DNA of 64,000 nucleotides from Sorghum bicolor (Eukaryota > Streptophyta > Magnoliopsida > Poales > Poaceae): NCBI RefSeq assembly GCF_000003195.3, contig NC_012870.2, positions 20,142,501 to 20,206,500 on the forward strand. The letters run 5' to 3'. The notes under the pieces were generated by a model. The model did no database searches and was not told the origin of the DNA. It saw nothing but the letters and a program-made list of their open reading frames with translations. Every line of letters starts with the position of its first letter. The first letter of the stretch is position 1. The position numbers and the translations under genes are program-made. Below are positions 47,249 through 59,359 of this stretch, piece by piece.

Positions 47249-49640
47249 ATTGGTATCCATAGCAAGATTTTGATCTATTACCATGGGAGACTTTTGCGGC
47301 GGCTTCTATCATTGGACACAAGCATCTACCTTCGTTCGCCTGTCGACACCTCCAGCAACCGATGGATTTTACACCCAAATTTTCCACCAAATTTTTTGTC
47401 TCGGTCTTTGGTTGCATCTAGAAATGGGAACAACACCTACCAATATGTCAACAACAGTTGCGCATCAAACAACAAACCATCGCCAGCGTTGAGAACATAT
47501 AAACTAGTAGTCGCTCCACGACCATTGCCATCTACACCAACATCTGAGCATATGCAAAAGGAGATAGACAAAACTTTTGCATGGCACCTAAGCTCTCTAT
47601 GGATAATAGATCTAAATCAGTCGAAGAGCAACACACCAGGGGCACCAACCTCACTCAAAAGAGGAACACCGACGACAACATCCACCACATCTGATAATCA
47701 AATTACCCTCATTTTTTCTACAGATGCATCTAAAGTGTATTCAGATGCGATCTCCTCAGCACCTACAATACACCAACAACAACCAAATGTACATCGCTCA
47801 AGCCATACTATATGTCGAATACATCTACATCAGCACCATTACTACCCCCTGATGAAACCTACAACAATGATCACCACAACAATAGGGCTAGCGCATCAAC
47901 AACTGTGTCACATGCCTACAACCTCACCATAAGGCACTAGCAACATCAATGTTGAGCACCATTTCCATGCAATTGGCATCACCTCCACCAACTACTAAAT
48001 GGAGGGCTACGAAGGACTTAGGAGCAACCAAGGCCGACATTACCACATCTGACCTCATGAATTCTTCATCAGCCAACATTGCTACATATAAGATGCCAGC
48101 TACTATGACAAATTCAACCAATATTACTACATATACGATGCCAGCTACTACGACAAATTTAGCAACATCTACTGCTACACCAATAGCCTGCCTCATCGAC
48201 ATAATGCTAGCACTACTTATGCCAGCTGCAACACTGTCAGTGACAACAACATAAACGGTGATAACCAATCTGATGCGAGTGCAACCATCTTCGTCACGAT
48301 CTCTACATGAAGGGTTCATGAAAATCTAGGAGCGACCTTGGATACTCCTATAGCATCTACCCTCATGTCATATTCACTAGTAGCATCAACCATATAGGTC
48401 ATAGGCTCTCACTACAAGAACGAAAACAACAACAAGAAAACTACAACATGATCATCATCACATGCCTCGTCCTTCATCAACAAAGCGACACTGCTACCAC
48501 ATAATACAATCATATCTATGTCATAGACGCCTACCCCCACACCAACCACAGTCGTCGCTAAACAAGAAAAAAACAAAGCAGATCCACCAAAAAAACATAA
48601 TATTACTTCACCACCAGCTAGTGCTTCATCAACAATCAGCACATCTACTATAACGACTAGATAAAGCTATAGCACAATCATTAGCTACATTAGAGAACAC
48701 AAGTGCCTCAAAAACTAGTTCTACCTCTACATCGCATATCCTTCTTATTCCCCACGAGAATCATGCTCCACAACAAGAAACTGGTGCTTCAACGTCAACT
48801 AGTGGGGTCATTCCTCAATGTTTTCTCGACACTCCCACAATGACAAACTCTGATCTACACTAGCCAATGACCCCCTTTGACAGCTGGACATCCTCAGGTT
48901 TGCGAACTTATGAACTCAAGCTCTAAAACTTCTCTGCCATCTACTGCTCGACAACTTCAATGGCAAGAGAAGAGACAACAATTACAACCTCCCCAACGTG
49001 CCACTACACTAAATCCATATCAACAATGGATGCCACGACATGACGCAACACCATCACTCGCAATAGGCATCATCCGCTTGGATTGTTTGGTGTCCCTCTA
49101 TAGGTTCCACAAATCATGGATCGTACACCAATTACCACCATTATAATTGATGGCCATATGACACCAACGAAAGTGATGACCTCAATAATCTCAACGACCA
49201 AGAAGCAATGTCTAATCTAGCATCAATCATCAACACTACCGTTGTTATAACAAAAGAAGACTACGTACATCTTCAAAATATTCCTCAAACTAATATGGCC
49301 AACTCTAATGTAGCATTACTTGAGCCAGCTACAAATGGTGCCCCGGTCTTCGAACAAATAAGCTATTTAAATATGCTACGAGACATACGAGCTACAACAT
49401 CGTCGTCACTAGAAGGAGTTACCAAGCCTTCACAACATCGCTGACACGCTACTCACACCACCATGTCTAGGAAAATGACGACATAGGCATGCTCCAACAC
49501 TTCAATCAACAACAATAACACAAAACTACTATAGCATCAACCCCAATCATGACACTACGAGGGCTCTACACATGGAAAATGTCTCCCAAAGGTGGAAGAA
49601 GTGCCACCGACTAGTCTAGCAATGACGGGCTACGACTTTG
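47249..49640 (+). pseudogene. Internal region of the degenerate LTR element: Thr/Ser/Asn-rich frames, no recognisable gag or pol
   Basis: A methionine at 47282 opens MGDFCGGFYHW in one frame, and a 243-codon frame runs at 47201-47932 in another. Further broken frames follow at 47949-48254, 48877-49146 and 49208-49444. Base composition is A/C-rich on the plus strand with many ACAAC and ACATC words, so the translations are rich in Thr, Ser, Asn, His and Pro. No RT, integrase, protease or zinc knuckle was found. It may be a non-autonomous (LARD-like) element. The right LTR is not clear, although GGTGGCATGACA at 50155-50166 resembles the LTR end. Confidence 0.45.
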
Positions 49641-49644
49641 TTAT

Positions 49645-50115
49645 GCGATTAATATGCCCCTTAAATTTGTATTATTTTCTTGAGTATGTTAACAATTTCA
49701 TGAAAAACTTCGGAACAAAAAACTTGTAGGTCTCGTCAATAGGTACAACTTTAGTGTGAAAAATATCTTCATTCAAGAAAAATATAATTTTCGTTTTGGC
49801 CAGCCCTGGAGCATGATTAATGTGCTGCTAAAACTTTTATTATTTTCTCGAGCATCTTAATGACCTTAAATGTAAAAAAACTAAAAATTATAAAGTTTAA
49901 ATCTCATTGAGCCCTACAATTTTCATATAAAAAGTATCTTTATTTGGCATCATATAAAAAGATATTATTTTTTAATGTGACAAGCGCTAGTACGCGAGTA
50001 TTATACTGCTATTTTTTTGTCATCTTAACGTCCTCAAACGTAAAAAAGACTCAAAACTAGAAAATTGTATATCTTATTAAGATCTATAATTTTCATAAAA
50101 AATCATCTTCATCTA
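49645..50115 (+). repeat. Three diverged tandem units of about 165-180 bp
   Basis: Units begin near 49650, 49818 and 50000 with TTAAT/TTAT words, then TATTATTTTCTCGAGCATCTTAA-like text, ATCTCATTGAG-like text and AATTTTCATA. They are degenerate but collinear. Confidence 0.65.
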
Positions 50116-50404
50116 ATGTTGTATTGAAAGGTTGAGTGTTGTCACTCCGCTCCTGGTGGCATGACAAAATAAGACAAGACGTGACAGGATTTTTCACGTA
50201 AGCGATAAAAAGGTTAGATCAAATAAAAAAAATTAGACGCAGTTATTATTAGAATATTGAATAAAAAGGATAAGAAAGAAAACTCGCCAATGGCCAAGGT
50301 CGGCCCACGGGACAGGGGCAAGCATATTTACCGCGGGGCATAGGGCATGGCCCAAACACCTTCGGCCTTGGTAGAGTCCGGGACACCGGGTTCGGTTGGA
50401 ACTA
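50116..50404. other. Intergenic DNA, nothing recognised
   Basis: Holds the possible right end of the LTR element (50155-50166); otherwise featureless. Confidence 0.3.
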
Positions 50405-50648
50405 GGTCTTGTTTAGTTTCAAATTTTTTTGAAAAAATCGATATTGTAGCATTTTTGTTTGTATTTGACAAATATTATCCAATCATAGACTAACTAGGCT
50501 CAAAAGATTTATCACGTCAATTCCTATCAAACTGTGCAATTAGTTTTTATTTTCGTCTATATTTAATACTTCATGCATGCGTCTAAAGATTCGATGTGAC
50601 GGCGAATCTGAAAAATTTTGTAAAATTTTTTGGGAAGTAAACAAGGCC
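50405..50648 (+). mobile_element. GGCCTTGTTTAG-family MITE
   Basis: GGTCTTGTTTAGTTTC to GGGAAGTAAACAAGGCC; the core carries the CAATTCCTATCAAACTGTG variant. Confidence 0.85.
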
Positions 50649-51753
50649 TTAGGCGTGTGGCTCAAAAATCATTGTGTTTCGTGGAGGCCTCCTGAAGAAT
50701 CTTGGCACGCTCAAGCGCAGAACTAGTAGGTGCATCGACCACGAATCAACAACCATAAAGAAAATCCAGACGCCATTGCCAGAAACCACAACGCTACTTC
50801 GTGGTGGCACTGGCAACCAGGACCAGGTACGGTTCTGCCTCATCTAGAGCACGAGGGCTTATGCTAGCTAATTAGACTTGGGTCCTTGGTTTATGCGTCA
50901 CATCTATGGCTGAACGTAGTAGTACTACCAGCTACCAGGATCAGCGCAGGAGATAGGAGATGCATGTAGCCACCAGGAGTGCAGCAAGGAACCCATACGC
51001 CTAAACACTTGCATCGATGTGTGTAGTGTGGTGCCATTGCAGCCACTAGATCACGCATCACGTCTGCAGTCGTGCTGCCTGACCTTAGGCCTCGTGCAGC
51101 TATCGGCACTGCATCGCCATCGCTGCCCGTACGATCGATTCAGGCTACGCGTAGCAAATAAGGGACTCCACTACTGCATTTCCATGTTCCACCCCCGTGT
51201 AAAACACGTGAAGGATCCAGTCCTTAAAACGACAAGCGCATGGCACAATGCACCGGAGCATCCTCTGCGATCTGCATGCATGCTTCACAATTCAGGCCAA
51301 CTCTATGTCTGGTGATTCTCAGATAACCAACCACAGGTATGGTGATTTTCAAGCTGATGAAATAAACATAACCACCATAAGTTTAACATACAGAGGCAAG
51401 TGCTATCAAACTGCAGCAGCAGATACAAACATTTTAACTAAATCGACAATGACAACTGGATTGCCATGGCACTGGCATTCCTTAGCACAACTCGAACTTT
51501 ATTCCAAGCTAATAATTCGTCAAAGAGGTTATTTATCAACTTCGACCAAGCACAACACAACTGATCACGACAGAGTTCTAACGACCCAAGTCACGACTGA
51601 TGAAGATCCGTACACCAAGGTTTTCCACATGACCAGAAAACATCGAGATTCTGCTTCACGGCAGACAAACACAAATGCAAACACAGCAGTTACTTCGCTC
51701 TAAGCTCAGTCTTCTCACAAGCTTCAGATTGCCTTATTGAACCAGTCATGCAA
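50649..51753. other. Downstream flank of the ARF gene
   Basis: No separate gene is supported. The part nearest 51754 should contain the ARF 3' untranslated region. The frames at 51019-51703 are short and unlike known proteins. Confidence 0.35.
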
Positions 51754-54700
51754 TCAAGCCCGCTCCATCATGTATTCGATGAGAGGTTTCTGCAGTCTCC
51801 CCTCGGTGCTCTCTATTATGGTGAGCCTCCGTGCTACTTTCATGAAGTCACTGTCACACACACACACAATATATAGTTTAAATGTACTAGTATATACTAG
51901 TATACACTTATTATTATACAAGGTCAATAAAAGCTGATGACATTAAGGAAACACTCACCTGAATGGCTCTTCACCAGTATGCTTGACAGCACCAGCAGCA
52001 TCACGGTAACAAAGGTGGCTCATTATTTCTGCCTTCTCAATTCCAAACATGTCAGCTAACTGACCGTACAGCTCTTCGTATGAACCAAAGACAGACAAGT
52101 CAATGGTGCGACCAACATCCTCTGATTCCATAAATACCTTGCAGTGCCCGGCTTCTAACCCAAGCTCAGAAGCCTCGTGACCTTGGGATGAGAAACCGAT
52201 GCAAATCGATGAACCAGAACCATCAGATACATTTCCTGTCTTCTGAACATTGCCATCAGAAGAACTGTTCCCAGTAACCTCAGGGGAGAATGTTTCCCTT
52301 GATCCTCTAGAATTCATCTGCTGCTCAGTAAGGATCGGCTTGCCAAACAGCATTATATGGGGTTTCTTTCTGTCATCAGATTTCTCTGTGGCCTGTGGTG
52401 TGCCAATTGTCAACAAGCAAGAGACACTCTCATTGACTGGTGCACTGCTGATCACAAAACCCTTGGATATATGGGATGGCGGAGTGATAGCATCAAACCG
52501 GTTAAAACCGCCGCCTTGGAACAGACCGAGGTGCAGCTTGCTAAGCTGGTGGTCTGTTAGGGGTAAACCAAATTGAGCATGCCTGGCTCCCTGTATGCCT
52601 GCAGGAGCAATGTCCGAGAAACAGCGAAGAGCGCTGTTGCTTGGACCAAGTGGGTTGCCGTGGAAAATTGGATTCAACAGCTGACCGTCAAATGGAAAGT
52701 CTGGATGTTGGGGCATCCGCAACTTCTTTCTAGGTGGAGAAAATGGTCCCAGGTGAATGGGTGGAATACTTGATACAATCTCCACAAGCCATGGATTGAC
52801 ACATTTCACATTCTGCAGCAAGTCAGGTTCATCCCATGTCACCTGCAATAAATTGGCAACTATGTGAAGTGGCAAAAAGACAATGTGCTGATGCTTGCAG
52901 AGCTAATAAGGACAAAGGAAGCATCATCTAACAATAAATTGTCTACCAATTTCACAAGTAAATTCTTTTAGTGTTCAAAAATAAATTCTTTCTGCATCTG
53001 CTATAATTGATAACATCAGACAAGACAAGCTGGCGAGCTTCAAATGACTCACTTAACACTGCTAGTAAGACACCTACATTTGTATTCCTGCATTGCCTGT
53101 CAAGCTATGTACCAAGGCAATTCCAAGAAACAAAAACATGCTAGGGTAAGGACAGATGAAGACCAGGTAGCACATTAAAGTTAAACTAATGCTAGATCAA
53201 TATTATCGTTGGTACCTCAATCTCTATCTCTAAGGTACGGATGTACAATGCTATGCTGCAATTAAAGATCAGGTAGCAATCTTATAAGGGCATTGATCAT
53301 ATAGGGAAATTTAAGGTACTGATGACATAAACTTGGAAGAAAAGGACCAATTGATTCAGGAGTCCAGGACCGAGAGACCTATACATAAATGGATGTTTTG
53401 TTGGAATATGTGAATGTTAATCAGTTCACTCTCCACATTTCAATTTTAGCTAGACACATATAAAGCAGATCAAGTTTGTAAGGGAGATTCATATGTATCA
53501 AACAAAACCTTCAATGTTCCCTAATGCCTCCTGATGCTAACAAAACAATGTTGGGGCTTGCTGTGCCCCCAAATAACTGCAAGCTGTTCATTTAATTAGA
53601 TCGGATGGTTAAAATGATCTATTACTTTCTAGGAGGTGATATGTAAAATATATATTTATTTAACTTTTAATTTTATAAATATGATAACCAAGGAAAGTTT
53701 TAGATAGAAAGATCTTTCTTTAGCCCTAATTGATATGTGCATGATCTATTGGATTGGTAAAATCTTTTTATTTTTACATAGCTACATAGCTAAAAGATGC
53801 TGCAAACTGAATCTGTCACCTATGATGATAGGATACATGGAGATGAGAAACAATGCTGTAGAAGATGACAACAGTGATCTCAGTGACCATTGACCAGAAG
53901 AGACTGACAAAACATACTAAAAATTCAAAAACTATACGTTCCAGAAGAGAAAGTAACTGAATCAAACAGATGATATAGTTCATTATAGCTATAGGTAAAG
54001 TAGTACACTTGTGTTTTCTAAGCTGTTCTTTATGGTTAGACCTGTACAAACCTTGTTCCTGTCCTAGTCTAACACAACTAGAGATGTGGCTTTTTGCCCA
54101 TCTAAGTATTCTCTCCCAATAATTCCTCAGATGCCCAATTCATAATTGAATTTTTGTCTAGTAATTTAAAGGTTTCCAGATGCTTCATGTGGGCTACAAA
54201 CGGTTGAGCACCAAGCACCATGCACTCTGTGCTGGTCATCTTTTAGGTGCACCTTCTAGTGTGAACCAGAGCACCTCAAGCAAACATCATGTTGAAGCAA
54301 TTTATGCATATTCCATATTAACATCGAACCAATAGTTCCATAGCAGCAGTTAATTTCACAGAGCATGAAACACTCATAGTCTCATAGATACCAGAAACAC
54401 AACACTGTTAACCCCAAACAGGAAGGAAGTTAAAAATAGCATGCATCAGTTCATAATGCAGTATGGCATATAATAAGTATGGGAGGAAAAATGGGATCAA
54501 GCAAAACCTGAAGAAGCCTCCACGGTGAATTTGGCCATCTGATTGGGTCGGCAACCTGAGCAGAAGCTATGGTCCCCATAAACCAGCTGATCCTTGATGA
54601 ATCCTCTGTCTCAAATGCCATCTTGAACCTCATCCCGGGGCACCACTGGTTCCTCATCGCGTTCTGCACCGATGCTGCCTTGACAACAAACTCCGGTGTG

Positions 54701-55596
54701 CTAGCTCTCGGGTAGTACACCACCTCAAATGGTTGGCCGCTGGCCGCAAGGCTTGCGGCCTCAACAACATCCGTGATCTTGACCTTCCCCCTGCCTCTCA
54801 TGTACCCACCAGGACCCTTGATCATCTTACCCTCCTCATCCTTCAAGAAGGCCGACAGGGCCCCATACCCCGGGGCGTTCCAGCCAGACATGCACTCCAT
54901 GCCACCACAGGACACCCGCTTGGCACGGCGTATCCCGACGCACAGCTCGCCATGCTCGGTGCGCAGGAAGACGATGGAGTCCCCGGCGACGAGCTTCTTC
55001 TGGTTGACGAAGGTGCTCCATCCCGTGGTGAGCAAATGCCGGCGCGGCGTGCCCCGGTAAATGTGTCGGAACTTCCAGACCTCCCCGTGCACGTCCTTGG
55101 CGAGCACCGTCTGTACGGGCGGGTCGGCCCGGTAGTCGAGCTTGGGGAAGATGGTCTCGGCGCAGTAGCGCGGCACGGAGAAGCCGCCGCCGTTGTTGGC
55201 GTCGGACTGCGTGAGCGTCTTGGCGAAGGAGGACAGCTTCTCCCGGGCGTCCGCGGGGTCGACGCCGACGCCGCCGACGCCGAGGCCGAACTCGTCGGGC
55301 TCTCGGAACTCCACCTCGCCGGGCGCGAGCGGCACCAGGCGGATCTTGGCGAAGACCTCGTCGGTCTCCGGATCGGCCAGGAAGCGCACCCCGGTGACGG
55401 CGCAGAGCACGAGCGGCGGGAGCGGCCGCGCCCCGGCGGCGAGGTCGGCGGCGCCGCCGGCGTGCGCGTGCTCCGCGTGGCCCTGCGGGAAGTAGTAGAC
55501 ACGGGAGCGCACGGGGGGCATCTGCACCATGCCGCCGGCGCACGCGTGCCACAGCTGCGGGTCAAGGCACCTCTCCTCCTCGCGCGCCTCCTTCAT
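51754..55596 (-). CDS. ARF22: Auxin response factor, class C (ARF10/16/17 type), three exons
   Basis: A nuclear DNA-binding protein that represses or tunes auxin-response genes, intact at 689 residues. Exons in transcript order are 54508-55596, 51959-52842 and 51754-51850, all GT-AG, with a 1665-bp first intron. The start is the ATG of MKEAREEERCLDPQLWHACAGG; the longer frame to 55638 begins with TTG. Domains are an N-terminal dimerisation part, B3 DNA-binding domain (about 122-225, TLTQSDANNGGGFSVPRYCA and RHIYRGTPRRHLLTTGWS), ARF domain (about 284-375), a middle region with Ser/Gly-rich stretch, and PB1 (Aux/IAA-like, about 597-680, CKVFMESEDVGRTIDLSVF). The miR160 site and KRVS-type region place it in class C. 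The ARF22 symbol rests on remembered rice synteny with HOX9; ARF8, ARF10 and ARF18 are close relatives. Confidence 0.95.
52580..52600 (-). promoter_or_regulatory. miR160 target site in the ARF mRNA
   Basis: The plus strand here reads as miR160 itself (TGCCTGGCTCCCTGTATGCC and one more base); only the last base differs from the usual miRNA. The mRNA strand is therefore almost perfectly complementary. It encodes the conserved AGIQGARHA peptide at residues about 444-452. Confidence 0.96.
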
Positions 55597-56033
55597 GGTC
55601 GTCGACTCGCCGTCGTCTTCCTCCTCCACCGCCACCAAATGCGATCACTGTCCGGCAGAGCAACCTGCCACGTCCCCCGTTATTCATTCATTCATTCATT
55701 CACACACGAACCCACCCAAAGTACCAAACCACCCCACGCAACCCACGAAACGAAACGAAACGAAAAGCAAGCAATTGGAACGGAACGGAGCGATAGATAC
55801 CTCCTCCACGAACGCCCAAGGGTTCCAACTGGCAGATCATGGGGGCGCGCCGGAACCGCTACTCCGGAAGAAGAGACGTTGGCAACCGGGCGAAGCGGAT
55901 GAGCAATCTACATCAGGGCCGGCATCGGCCCGGGCAACGACTCTGTCCGCCGAGGACAACCTCCCTCCCCAAAGCTTGCTGCTTCGGTTGCCCGAGCCCC
56001 AGGAGACGACGAAATCTCGACGGCGGCGAGGTG

Positions 56034-56065
<32 letters not shown>

Positions 56066-56080
56066 AAGAGGCTGACGGTG
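55597..56080 (-). promoter_or_regulatory. 5' leader of the ARF gene with a probable leader intron
   Basis: On the minus strand, a donor GTATCT at 55800 and an acceptor GGACAG at 55648 would remove 153 bp just before the start codon. A (GA)n run at 56035-56061 reads as a CT-repeat in the sense direction. The transcription start is not located. Confidence 0.45.
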
Positions 56081-57350
56081 GTGGTGGCGCGCGCTAGCGC
56101 TGCTACAGCGGCACACACACACAAACAGTGGGCTGGAATTATGGCGAGGGACGGCCTCGGACGACGCCAGTCTCTCTCTCCTTGTTGGTGATGAGTGCCG
56201 CTCGCCCCGCCCCGCCCCGCTGCAGCTGCAGTAGCACGCAGCACCACAGCCAGCCCAGTGGAAGCGCGGCCCCCCACCGGATCCGCCGCGCCCGAGCGAA
56301 CAGCGAACAGCAGACGAGACAGAACGATTACCTACTCCCACCACCACCACCACCGGGGGGAGGGCATGACGCGCGGGCCCCCCCTGGGCCCGCCTGCCGG
56401 GGAGGCGGATTTTCTGCTGTCGGTGGGGGTGTGGTGTGGTGGGGGTGCGGCCCGCCGGGCAACGCGCGGTGGTGAATGGTGATGATCCCGTTCCGTTTTT
56501 GCCGGTTCGTTCTGAGATCGTGTCCTGTTTGAATTCATGCCGAGATTTTTTGAATTCCATCTCGAGATGATCGATCATCCACTACCAGTCCAACAGCCTC
56601 TCCTGGTTTATCTCAACTGACCCACAGATTATTCGTAACGGGGACACAACGTGCTACTACTAATAGTCATGTTTGCTTTCTTTTTTTTTTAATTAATTAA
56701 TTAATTAATTAATTATTAGATGATCTACTGGAAATAACGTTTATATTTTACGGCCAGCAACAGATGGGGACGCCCAGTGCATGATGCCAAAGTTGCTGCG
56801 ACGGGACTCCAGCTGGACTGATGAAGAACGCTGCTCGCCCTTGCGTAGAAAGCTCACGCATTTGTGTTGTGTGGTCACCTGAACAAGCAAACCATGGACT
56901 GGAAATGGACCGGATCATCATGTGGAATGTCCATTCGATCTATCTCAGACCGAGGCGAGAGCATGCATCGTGAACCGACGCCCCGATCTTGAGCGTACGG
57001 CACGCCATTTCCACCGGCGCAGGAACCGACGCCCCGATCATGAGAGGTCATGGGCCAGGGCGGTCTGGCTCACATTTGTAGACACGGTTGCATGCGGCGA
57101 TTGAATACGAGGGGTGGAACTGGAACGTGTGTTCTGTCTTTGACAAATAGCACAGGGGAGGGAGGAGGTCCAGCACTGCCCCAGACCATCATGTTCATTT
57201 GACAGACAGGAGGTCAAATTTGGACTGCGTAACTAACTTCACCAGAAAAAAATCACATCGGAGGCTCGCGAATGTTTGTTTGAGGTTAACGCGCGGGACC
57301 GAGAATAGTTTCGGTCGTAGAAAACGGCGGTTGCTGGTGCGGTAAAACAA
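56081..57350. other. Upstream flank of the ARF gene
   Basis: A GC-rich block (56100-56480) with CCGCCCC-type runs and a CAC-triplet run (56338-56354) is followed by an (AATT)n microsatellite (about 56688-56714). No gene was recognised. Promoter elements for the ARF probably lie in the first part. Confidence 0.35.
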
Positions 57351-57587
57351 GGTCTTCCCGAAAAATTTTGCAAAATTTTTCAGATTCTTCGTCACATCGA
57401 ATCTTTAGACGTATGCATGAAGTATTAAATATAGATAAAAATAAAAACTAATTGCACAGTTTGGTCGGAATTGACGAGACGAATCTTTTGAGCCTAGTTA
57501 GTCTATAATTGAACAATATTTGTCAAATACAAACGAAAGTGTCACTATTTCTATTTTACAAAAAAAATTTGAAAGTAAACAAGGCCC
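57351..57587 (-). mobile_element. GGCCTTGTTTAG-family MITE
   Basis: Reverse-orientation core (CAGTTTGGTCGGAATTGACG, GACGAATCTTTTGAGCC) between a worn left end GGTCTTCCCG and AAGTAAACAAGGCCC. Confidence 0.83.
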
Positions 57588-58044
57588 AAACTGGAAGCGT
57601 CCGCATCATCATCAAGAGAAGAAAGAGATCCCATCGCGTCGTGGTTGCGTGTCGTCGTCGGATTTCAGCTGCGACTGCGAGCGGAGCCGACGGCACGGGG
57701 TCGGGGTGATGTGATGATGCGATGCTCGGGAACGCCGTGCGCCGCGCACCCAGGCCACTCGTACGTGTTGTGTCGATGACGGCCCTGTCCCGCTGCGCCT
57801 GCGTGCGTGTGCGCGGTCCGGTGTGCCGCTGAAGGCTATGCTCTCAGCGAGCGATCACCAAACCAGCCAGAGGATTGAGGCCCGTTTTTACAAAACATTT
57901 TTTTTATCAATATACTATATAATAGCTTCCACGGTACTCATTCTTTCCCAAAATTAATGCACACACATTTTTCTAAAATCAAATCAATTTCAAATTTAAT
58001 TATTTTTATAAAAAAATAATGCAGGCATTATATACTAAAGTGGG
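57588..58044. other. Intergenic DNA, nothing recognised
   Basis: The part at 57600-57880 is GC-rich, the rest AT-rich. Ends in the GTGGG copied on the other side of the solo LTR. Confidence 0.3.
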
Positions 58045-59084
58045 TGTCGGTGTTTTCCCCACGGGGGGTCACACCAACGAGTAAATTTGTATGTGTGTTC
58101 CCTTTCCCAGATGGTGATGCAAGAAGACACTGAGATTTATCCTGGTTCGGGCAAAAGAAGGCCCTACGTCCAGCGGGGGGGAGGGGAGAGTTTGTATTAT
58201 CTTGCACCTAAGTGCTTGTACAGGGGTGAATACAAGTGCCGTATGAAGTGTGGAGCTCTACTACGTGTGAGCGTGGTGTCGGCTGCCGTTCTATTCCTGA
58301 GTCCCTCCTTTTATAGTTCCAAGGAGATACCCAGGGTACATGTATAGGCGTCAGAATAGGAGTCGATAGCAGCATGGAGCGCTGACCTACTCGAGGCTTC
58401 CGTACCGGCGTGGCCTCGAGCCGTCCCGTCTTGGTAGCCTGGCGATGATTACGCGTGCCCTGTTATCCTGCTCTGCGCCCCGTCTTGGATTGGTTTACCG
58501 GATGTACGCTCGTACGACCCGACGGCAAACCCGGCGGAGTGGTTGGGATGTAGTCAGTCGACGCCCAATTCGTCCCCTGGAAGGATCCCTGTCTGGTCGA
58601 GGTTCGGATGCCGTACATCGTGCTGATATCTGGAGCGCTGACTTCAGATGTCTCGAGGGGGTCCCGACTAGACGTTCCATCCTCGTTTCCCGCGTTCTGA
58701 CACGTCCAGGGTCGTCTGGTGGGAAGGCTGCAAAAAGAACGATAGGACAGATGCTTGTTCCCTTATCACGTCTCCCGTGACCCGTGTGTTAGATGGGGAA
58801 GCGTCAGGTGCATTAAATGCCCTGGCTCTCGTGCGCGCGTCAGGCGGCGGACAGTGTCCTTGCGCTCGACGCCTCTTGATTCGCTCGAGCCTGCTTCCGT
58901 ATTCGACGGCAGTTGGCGCTCGAGCCCTGATCGATTCGCTCGACGCTACTTCCGTCTTCGAGGCCGCGGCCGTCGATGGTTGCGCGTATGTATGGACGGA
59001 GCGTCGAATCGAAGATCTAGTCTTATGTACGGATGGTGTCGTTACATGTATTGGTGAGAGTACCCCTTGTTGATACCCTCGACA
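58045..59084 (-). mobile_element. Solo LTR of a Tat-like element, target duplication GTGGG
   Basis: Begins TGTCGGTG and ends CCTCGACA on the plus strand, 1040 bp. It is flanked by GTGGG at 58040-58044 and 59085-59089. Minus-strand TATA (CTATAAAAGGAG) is at 58306-58317. Blocks such as GGTGATGCAAG, CTGGTTCGGGC and CCCTACGTC are shared in the same order with the LTR at 10273-11313. No internal sequence remains. Confidence 0.92.
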
Positions 59085-59151
59085 GTGGGTTTAGTATGAA
59101 AAAATGTTGCATGATTAATCAATAATATCTATTTAATATCATAATCCCTAT

Positions 59152-59348
59152 GTTTTTAAGTGTCACATTTAGTTTGTCCTAAGTCAAACATTGCAATTTT
59201 TGACCAACCATTTTTAAAAATACTTATAGTTTGAAGTAAATCTAAAAGTATAAATCTTATGATATGAAACTAAATAAATTTTTTGAAGTTAATGGCCAAA
59301 GATACATATGTTTGACTTAGGACAAGCCAAATGTAACACTAAAAAAAT
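59152..59348. mobile_element. MITE with TTTTTAAGTGTCACATTT ends
   Basis: The left end TTTAAGTGTCACATTTAG is complementary to the right end CCAAATGTAACACTAAAAAA. The inner CCTAAGTCAAACAT and TTTGACTTAGGA also pair. Stowaway-like in size and composition. Confidence 0.75.
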
Positions 59349-59359
59349 AGATAGACTAA

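Noticed and set aside
47201..47932. 243-codon frame as a host gene
   Set aside because: It overlaps the LTR end and primer-site-like sequence and is rich in Thr/Asn/Ser from A/C-rich repeats, so it fits a retroelement interior better.
55597..55638. Longer ARF start at 55638
   Set aside because: The codon there is TTG. The first in-frame ATG is at 55596, and a leader intron acceptor lies at 55648.
54733..55902. 389-codon plus-strand frame opposite the ARF gene
   Set aside because: It is the shadow of GC-rich ARF coding sequence. The minus strand has clear B3 and ARF domains.
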